A stretch of 64,000 nt of DNA, taken from the NCBI GenBank assembly GCA_963383645.1, contig OY726565.1:29102966-29166965 (forward strand), in the 5' to 3' direction. Shown piece by piece: positions 51,876 to 61,409 of this stretch. Below the pieces are notes generated by a model. The model worked only from the letters and a program-made list of their open reading frames with translations, ran no database searches and was not told the DNA's origin. The stretch's first letter is position 1. Each line of letters begins with the position of its first letter. Made by a program: the position numbers and the translations under genes. Origin of the DNA: Muscardinus avellanarius (taxonomy: Eukaryota; Chordata; Mammalia; Rodentia; Gliridae).

Positions 51876-54800
51876 TTTCATTTATTGGTGCACTGTATTC
51901 ATACATCATAGTGGGATACAAACTTTTGTAGACATACATGCACACATCACCCAGTCAGCCCCCACCCGATCCCCACCCCATTCTCTCCCCATCCCTCCTT
52001 CCCATGCTTGGCTTAGTGGTTGACATCTAGTATTATAGCAATTTATCCAAAATTAAAAATGATAATCTCACATAACAGTTTCATTTGTCTGATACCAAGC
52101 TTTTGATGACTTAAAGATAACATTTCAATATTTCTTTTTGCTTTCTTTCTTACCAGAGAATATTTTTTTTTCTATTTTTTTAGGTGAAACTATCATATAT
52201 TTATATATTTATTTTTCAGAAAAAAATCTATCCTAATATGGAATATGGATTCTAGATACCCAAAATGATCTTGAAAAAGAACAAAGCTAGAAGATATATA
52301 TTTTCTGATTTCAAACCATATAAAGCTACAATAATTGAAACAGTGTAGTACTGTTCTAAAGGCAGATATATAAACCATTGGAGTTAAAAGCCTAGAGCTA
52401 AATTCTTCCCTATATTGTCAAGTTATTTTTGACAAGGTTTCCACGAACATTTGGTGGTGGAAATAATAATCTTTTAACTAAATATTGTTAAAAAATAATA
52501 ATTACATGGAAAAGAATAAAATTGGACCCTTACCTAATCCCATATACAAGTATTAACTCAAAATAGATAAAAGACCTAAATATAAATCTTAAGGCTATAA
52601 ACTTTTAGAAGAAAATCTGGGTCATAAAACCTCACAACATTGAAATTGGCAGTGATTTCTTGAATATGATTTCAATGGCACAGGCAACAGAAGAGTATAC
52701 AAACTCCCTAAAAAATAAAAAATATTGTATATCCAAAGACAATGTAAACAGAGTTAAAAGTTACTAATAGAATGGGATAAAATATTTCCAAATGCTATAT
52801 CTGAAGGTATATTAATATTCCAACTAGAAATCCTAAAAATTAACAACAATAAAGGCAAACAATACAATTTAGAGATAGGTAAAAGACTAACATAAATAAT
52901 GAATCTCCACAGATAACCAATCTTAGTTGTCTGTTGGATGGAAAATCTTGTTTTTCTGGTTCTGGTGTGTGTTACCTATTTCTTCTTTGTAGTTAATCTC
53001 CTTGAGTATTTTCTCTAGCGCTGGTTTTGAAGACATAAATTCCTTCAGTTTCTGTTTGTCATGGAAGCTTCTTATTTCTCCATCTAATTTGATAGAAAGT
53101 TTTGCTGGGTAGGAAATTTTTGGCTGGAAGTTGTTTTCTTTCAGAGTTTGGAATATGTTACTCCAAGCCCTTCTGGCTCTCATGACTTGGTTTGGGAAGT
53201 CTGGAGTGATTCTAATTGGTTTGCCTCTGAATGTCACTTGGCCCTTTGTTTTTGTTGCCTTTAAGATTCTCTGCTTGGCTTCCACATTGGTCATTTTGAC
53301 AATTATGTGGCGTGGGGATCCTCTTCTCCGATCCTGTCTAAAGGGAGTTCTATAAGTTTCCTGGATCTGTGTATCAACCTCTTGCTCTTGTTTGGGAAAT
53401 TTTCTGCTATTACTTCCTTGAAGAGATTGTTGATCCCTTTGGTTTCACCTTCTTTTCCCTCCTCTATTCCAATTATTCTTAGGTTAGCTCTCTTAAAATG
53501 GGCCCATATTTCTTCAATGTCAGATTCCTGCTGTTGGATATTTTTTTCTAGATTAGAAACTATGCATTCATTTTTGGAATGATCATCTTCTAAGAGCGAG
53601 ATTCTGTTCTCCATGTGGTCTAATCGGTTGTTTGTTCTTTGAATTGAGGCCTTAATTCATTAATTGCATCCTTTATCTCTTTTTGGCTCTCTCTGAGTTC
53701 TTTTCGAACCACCTCTATTATTTCTACAGTTATTTTCCTGATTTGATCTTCTAGAAATCTCTGATTTTCTGTTTTATCGGGTTCTGATGTTGTGGGGTTG
53801 TGAGCATTCATTGCTCCAGTGTTATTCCTCTTTCCCATGATTTCGGAAGTTTGTGCCTTCTCTGGGTTCTTCCCTGGGTCGCTACGGCTTCACTTAAGGT
53901 GCTCTGTATCTCAGACCCCACTACTCCTTTACTGGGTTGTATCACAGAGTCTCTGACCCAGGGAGTCAATAGAGGCTGCTTTAAACTATGGGGGGGTGCC
54001 AGGTTGCACGTTCTTCTATGGTGTGATATCTCTGCCACCGCCACTCCCCCACTGGGTCAAGTCCCAGGGAGTACAGTACTGGGATTTCTCCTCTGGGGTC
54101 CACAATTTGACTCACTGTTCTTGAGTTTGCAGATGTAGCTGTACTGGACTCGGTGAATTCGCTGCTGCTGCCGCCGGTGGCAATATGGCGCCGCTGCTAC
54201 GCCCTCGGTCTTGAGGCTGGCTTATTTCTTCTTGGTTTTGAGTTCCACTCTGAGTCCCTGCAGCGTGTGCTGAGCTCAGCCACTGGGAGCTAGATGCTCC
54301 CTGCGCTGAAAAATCCCGCCTGGCTGTTCTGAAGCAGCCTACCTCGGCTTGCTGTAGCCATCCGGTGAACTCGCAGCTGCCGCCGGCAGTATGGCGCTGC
54401 TGCCGCCGGCAGTATGGCGCTGCTGCCGCCGGCAGTATGGCGCTGCTGCCGCGTCCTCAGGCGTGAGGCCGGTGTATCTCCTCTGTGGCTCTGAGCTCTG
54501 TTCTCAGTCCGCTTTCTCTCTGGAGCCTGGTGATTTTTTTGTTTCTCTGGTGATGGTGGTTTCTGGCTATGAAAGGCGCTGATTTTGTGGTAATGGAGAT
54601 TGGTTGTTAGCGGGGCTCTTAAGCCCCGCTTTTCTCGGTCGCCATCTTCCCGGAAGTTGGAAACATTTTTTAACTTCACTTATAATGTGTTTTGCCATGG
54701 AAGAGCTTAAAAACATTTTTTATGGTCAAATTTTTTATTTTTTTGGTGTGGGATTGATTCCAGTATCATTCTATCTTTGAGATATACCCCAGCTCTATTT

Positions 54801-57800
54801 AATTTTTTTTTTTGTTGTTTGTTTGTTTGAAACAGGGTCTCACTAAGTTGCTAAGGGACTAAGTTGCTGGCCTTGAACCTGTGGTTCTGTCTCAGCCTCC
54901 CAAATATATCAGTTTTTATTTTACCACATCTGCTTAGAAAAATGTTTCCCTACAGATCATGTTAGAAAATAATGCCTCTTGTTTATTGAGAGCTTGCCGT
55001 GTAAAGGTAGCACACTCAGGACTTTCCATATAGTTTTATGTTTGATCACTGAAAGAGTTCTTTGGCTTTGGAGCCAATTAGGCCTTTGCTAATATCCTAC
55101 ATCTACTACCTAACAGTTGCCTAATCTTACATATAGAATTTGTATCTTCTGAGTTTCTGCCTCATCATCTGCATAAAGGGGATAATAAGAGCATCAATAT
55201 CATGGAGCTGTGGTGAGATTTCCCTGCATTAATACCTCCAAAGGGCCTTGAACAGTTCTAGTGCTTTGTCAGCATTGAAGGAAAGATGCCTTTCTTTTTT
55301 TTCTTTTTTCTTTTGAAGCACTGGGGATGGAAGCCTGGGGCACTCTACCTCTGAGCTACACCTTCATTTTTAGTTTTGAAACAGAGTCTCACTTGGTTGA
55401 TGAGAATCTCACTACTTGCTGAGACTATCCTCGAACCTGCAATCTTCCTGTTCAATGAAATCTAAGTGTGTGCCATTACACTTAGATTGCTTATTTAATT
55501 ACTGTACCATAATGTTTCTGTTAAAGACATGACAATCATAATCTGATGTTTCCTCCCTCAAATTAAGCAAGATTCTGCCATCACTTAAACAACCATATAT
55601 CTTTTTCTGTAGGTCTTGGAGATTACTGTGAACATAGTATCTGCTTCCTTCATACACACATTATTAATCAGTCATAGAGCTAGTGGTTCTCGTGGAAAGC
55701 CTCTGGGAGGAACGCATGGGGCTGAATGGTCAGAGTGGATTGTTGAATCATGCATGCTGGCCTGTGCTTCTCAGCCACTGGACTTTGAGGCCTGCATTTA
55801 TTGTTTTCTAAACAACTGTTTTGATTTGAAGTTATTTGCAAACACCTGCTTTTATTAAGGCAGACACACGAGTCTTAACCCCCACCCCCAGTCTACTTTT
55901 ATAGTAATACTTCATTACCACCACCAAGTACTTTTCTTCATGAAAATGTGGAAGTGGTGGGGTAGGGAGGCTGGTTGGTGTTTTGGTTTGCCTCCGCTGG
56001 TCATGACCAAAAAATTTAAGAGATATTGCCTAGATTATTTGGTAGTCTCCCCTAACTACTGCTGGTCTAAGAGTAGAAGGCATTTTTACTTTTTGCTTTG
56101 CTCTTAAACTTTAGTTATAATACTTTAGGTAGTATTTTCCTTTAGGCAGTAAATAATTTTAGATGACTAACCATTTGTTTTGAAAACACAGAGACCAGAG
56201 AGTAATGTAAGACAACCTTTAATAATGCTAATATGCGCTGGGGTGCACGCTTGTAATCCCAGCGCTTGGGAGGCGGAGACAGGAGGATCGCGGTGGTTCG
56301 GAGCCAGCCTTGCTGGCTTAAGAGACCCTGTTTCCAAATAAAAAATATATAAAGTAGGTCTGGGAGTGTAGCACAGAGGTAGAAGGGCTTCCAGGAACCC
56401 CAGTATCACCACCAAAAAAAAATTAATAATGCTAATATGCTTTATTTATTTATTTTTGATAGTACTGGGGGTAGAACCCAGGGGCTTTTCTATCTCTGGG
56501 CTATACTCCCAGACCTATTTTATGTTTTATTTGGAAACAGGGTCTCACTAAGTTGCTGAGAGCCTCACCAAGAAGCTGAGGCTAACTTCGAACCTGTGCA
56601 GTCCTCCTGTCTCAGCCTCCCAAGCGCTGGGACTACAAACATGCGCCACCATGCCCGGCTGTGCTAATATGCTTTATTTTTGGTGCTAGGGATTGAATCC
56701 AGAGGCATTCTACCTCTGAGCTACACTCTCAGTTCTTTTTATTTTTGCATTTTAAAATGGTTTTGCTAAGTTGCTGAGGCCTGTCTCAAACCTATATTCT
56801 TGCTATCTTAGCCTCCCAAGTACTAGAATTGCAGGCGTGTGCCACCATACGTGGCCATTTGCTTGCTTTTAAAGTGTCGTCCATGCGGCAGTATTCTTTT
56901 GCATTTACTTTAATTTGGGGAACATTACAGTTCTTATTTTCTGTATTCTTCTTGAAAAATCCTGACATTTAAAATTCTCTACAGCATTTAACATAGAAAT
57001 CACTCAACATTAGATGTTGGTTTGTTATTTTCTTCTTTTCCCTTTTCTGCCCTACTTTCTCAATACCACATCATCATGAAAAATTTTCATTCATGGCAAG
57101 TTGATTTATTGAGTAGCTGTCTGTTTTTATGTCTTCAGGTTATCAGAGAGAACTTCTCTATCAGAGGGATGATGGCTCCTTCAGTGCGTTTGGGAATAAT
57201 GACCCTTCTGGGAGCACTTGGTAAGTGTCTTGTGTTATTACTAGGTCATACACAGGCATGTCGCTATCTATACACAGGGAAGAACCTTTTCCATAGCCTG
57301 TCTTTTTAAAGCATGATTTAAAAATATGAATAAATCAAATGCTTTTTATTTAGACAAGTTGAATCATCATTTCTCTTTTGTTTGTAGTTAATACTGCAAT
57401 AAAAATACCTCTCTATTTAAAAGGCATTGTTAGATGTTGGTGTTGGTGGCAGGTGAGGGGTGGGGTGGTGCAGCTATAGACACACTTTGCACTGTGCTTG
57501 GCTTGAGGGCTAGACTTGGTGCTGGCAGGTTTGATCCATAGGCTGTAGTCCTAGAGAAGAGAAAATATCCATTTCCCTCAATTTCAAGTGTCCTGTTTTC
57601 TTGTAAACTTTATATTCTTCATCTGTAGCTTTATGGTAGAATAACATGTGTATAAGATCTTTGGATCACATCTAGAACAGTCCCAAAATGAGTAACTATG
57701 GATGGTTTATTTAACTCTCTTGGAGTGTCCAATCTCAGTTTATAACATAATTAGGCTGGCAGTGGATAGAACTGGAGAACATTATGCTAAGTGAGATTAG

Positions 57801-60800
57801 TCAGTCACACACAAAAAAATAAGAAATCAGATGCTCTCCCTATTATGCGGAGGCTAGGGAGAAAATGGGTCATAGGAGGAACTCTAAGTCAAAAAAGGAG
57901 AAACTATAGATGAGCAAATAAGGCGACCTAACTGAGGGGATGGGCGGGGGGAAGAGGGAAATTCCCTAATGTGCATGATGTACCTTAACAAACATATCCG
58001 AGTCAATCACTAAGCCAAACATGAGAAGGAGGGAGGAGGGAGGGAATGGAGTGGAAACCGAGGAAGGGCTGAATGAGTGATGTGTGCATGTATGCCTCTG
58101 CCATCTTGTACTCCATTAAGATGTATGACTACAATGCACCAATAAAAAGAAAAAAAATAATTAGGCTGGGTTAGATGATTTCTAATTTCCTTTCCAGGTC
58201 TGGTAGTTTGTGATTCTGCCTGGAATAGCTTGGCCACACTCAAGTGGAAACCAGGTCCCCGGGCCAGGAAGGTCATTTATGTTGTTTCTCTGTGGTCTTT
58301 CTTCTCTGTTCTTCAGAGTTTCTGCTATTGGGGAATTTTCAGATGGGAAAACATGTTGCTGCTTTGCTTGCTCAGTGTTACTTGGAAGACTTTATAACGT
58401 TTATTTTATGTATTTCCCTCCCCCCTTTTCACCAAGGCTGTCAGCTTTTGTCTTAAGATGTTTCCTTGAAGCGGATCCGTACATAGATATTGATCCGAAT
58501 GTATTACATAGAACATATACTTGGCTCAAAGGACATCAGAAATCCAATGGTGAATTTTGGGAGCCAGGAAGAGTAATTCACAGTGAACTGCAAGGTGGCA
58601 ATAAAAGTCCAGTGACACTCACAGCCTACATTGTGACTTCTCTCCTGGGATACAGGAAGTATCAGGTACTTGGTCTCTAGTAAATGATAGGTGGGAAATC
58701 CAAGATCTTGATAAGTCAAAGACATATCTGGAAACTTAGATATTTACAAATTTATATTGTACTTAAAATATGAATTTGGGTACCTCTTTGTAGTCACTTT
58801 CCCAAACTGAGGACCAAACTCTTAACCTACTCTCTCAGAGTAAGAGGATTCTAAAATATTTTCCTCTATAGCTATTGAACTTGCTAGTAGTAAGAGAAGT
58901 CAGTACATATTGTTAGAGCAAAGAATATTCTTTAGAATTTAGGAATGAGTTCTAGCAAGTTGTGGTAGTGAAGGTTTTTTTTTTTTTGTGGCACTGGGAA
59001 TTAACCTAGGGGTATTCTACCTCTGATCTACACTCCCAGGCCTTTTTCTTATTATTTTTTATTTTGAAACAGGGTCTCACTAGATTGCTGAGAAATTCAC
59101 TGTGTTGTTGAGGCTGGTTTCAAACCTCTGATCCTCCTGCCTTAGCCTCCCAAGAACTGGGATTACAAGCATGTGCCATGATGCCTGGCGATGAAGAATT
59201 TTTTATTTCTAAAATATCATGGAAGAAGCCAGGTGTAGTAGTGCATGCTTATAATCCCGGTATTTGGGAGGCTGAGACAGGGGAATCACAGGTTTGCAGC
59301 CAGCCTCAGCTACATAGTAAGGCCCTCCAAAACTTAGTGAGACCCTCTTTCAAAATAAAGAATAAAAAGTCGGATTGGGGATGTAGCTTGGAGAAAGATG
59401 CCCCTGGGTTCCATCGCTAGTACCGAAAAATAAAAATCATGGAACAGTCAAAATGTCTATTAATTGTGTGCTTTAGGGTGAAATGCTGTTTGGATGAGAA
59501 CAAGTGTGCCGGGAGAGCTATGCTCATGAGCTTAATTGTGCTATCAATTACTGTTAACTGCATTTCACAAGATCAACAGATGTTCTCTTAATATATTAAG
59601 CTCCTACTATTTTCCTAGCCCAGCACTAAGCATATAGAAAATGAACTTTCTTCTGAATTTATAGATTCAATAGCTAAGATTAAATATGAGAAATATTTTT
59701 CTTTTTTTTTTTTTGTGGTACTGGGGTTTCTGGAAGCCCTTCTACCTCCGGGATACACTCCCAAAGGCTACACTCCCAGACCTATTTTTTAACTTTTTTA
59801 TTTGGAGACAGGGTCTCTTAAGCCAGCGTGGCTGGCTCCGAACCAGCGTGATCCTCCTGTCTCTGCCTCCCAAGCGCGGGGATTACAAGCGTGCACCACC
59901 ATGCCCAGCACGAGAAATATTTTTCTTAAGTTGTGTTTTCCCCTTTATGATACTCAGCAGAACAAACAGTGGCGAAAGCCTACTTTTATTTCTTATTCCT
60001 TCAAAAGAAAGGTGTCTATTTAATCATAACAACTGGAAAGCGATAATAATTTCAAAATGCATGCCAAATCTTTGAAAGCTGTTGAGCACCATGGGATTCC
60101 CACGGCCTATGATAAAGTCAGGTAGACACTGAAATGCTTTTTGAATGACTGTTTCGAAGTAGTCTTTGTTTTAATGTGTGCTTCTGGGGTTGTTTTGAAT
60201 AGTAAAACATGTATCTTTTCTCCCAAGCCTAATATTGATGTGCAAGACTCCATCGAGTTTTTGGAGTCCGAATTCAGCAGAGGAATTCCAGACAACTACA
60301 CTCTCGCTCTTGTGGCCCATGCTTTGTCATCAGTGGGGAGTGTGAAGGGGAGGGAAGCCTTGGCTATACTGACTCAGCGTGCAGAACAAGAAGGTAATGC
60401 GTGGACCACACTGAGGCTGTGGGACTGTTAAGCATTATGGGATCTGTAAATTATTTGAGAAAGTGCTATAAGCCAGGAGTGAAGATGATTACATTTACAT
60501 CTTTGGGATGAGATGAAAAATGGAATGAGATCAGGATGGGGCTGACGTGGGGACGTTGCTTCCAACCTCTCCGGGAGTTCTCTAGGAGTTCCCCTTCTTT
60601 TAGATAGGTTCTGCCCGACATCACTTACCGTTTTAGTTTCTGGTACCATTTCTGATTAAATGGCCGTGGATTCTAGAGAGATATGGGTTCAAATTTGAAA
60701 TCTGTGACTTACCTTATAAACTGGCACCTATGTTAGGGTTGCCACAATAATTAAATGAGATAAATCGCAGAGCCTGATGGAGCAAGTGCTCATAAGTGTG

Positions 60801-61333
60801 ATCTAAAGACAGATATTGAAAAAAAAGGTTGCCAGTAAGTGGATTATTTGTATGATTTTTAAAAAAAAATAGAACTGCTTATGGGCTACAAAAGGACAAA
60901 CCCCACAGGTGTAGTTACCACCCAAATGTTATTTCTCATTCAACCTAAGTGTAACCGCCATGTAAGTAGTACTAGTTGCTAGAGGGGAAGAGACACTATG
61001 TAGGGCGGTCTTGCAGGGGCTAGAGCAGGATGAGCTCTAGGGAAGATTAATGAGTTGACTGGGTCCCTCGTTTTTTCCCTTGGAGATCTGGATTTTGAAT
61101 GTATAACACCAATGTACAGATAATGTGAAAGGGAGAGTTTTCCTAGAATGTGAGAGCTGTCAATGGCAGATTCCCAGGAAAGAATCCCAGAGTTGTTTTC
61201 CATGCATCTTCCACTATTTTGAGGATCACCCCATTGGATAAACTTTATACATTTTTCTGGAATATAGTATGTTCTTTCTCTTATTTATAGTTGTTTAGTC
61301 TTGAGCCAAACCTGAAATTTCTCTCTGGAAAAA

Positions 61334-61409
<76 letters not shown>

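Larger units (their letters stand above)
51820..54655 (-). mobile_element. HAL1-like non-autonomous L1, copy 2 (intron 23)
   Basis: Same order as copy 1 on the minus strand: 5'UTR (54655 to about 53840), ORF1 remnant (53838-52923), inverted ancient L1 segment (about 52915-52235), L1 3'UTR (about 52040-51878) and a tail that has become (GAAA)n. Flanked by a 16-bp duplication gttggaaacatttttt (51804-51819 and 54656-54671). The minus-strand target reads TT/AAAA, the L1 endonuclease consensus. By eye the two copies differ at only a few percent of positions. Confidence 0.9.

Noticed and set aside
53800..54679. Open frames over the L1 5'UTR (for example 54290-54679 minus)
   Set aside because: GC-rich 5'UTR with tandem units; no relation to ORF1 or any known domain.
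58210..58436. N-terminal extension of the exon 25 frame
   Set aside because: It is intron read-through before the acceptor at 58436; the preceding exon joins in a different phase through TG|G.
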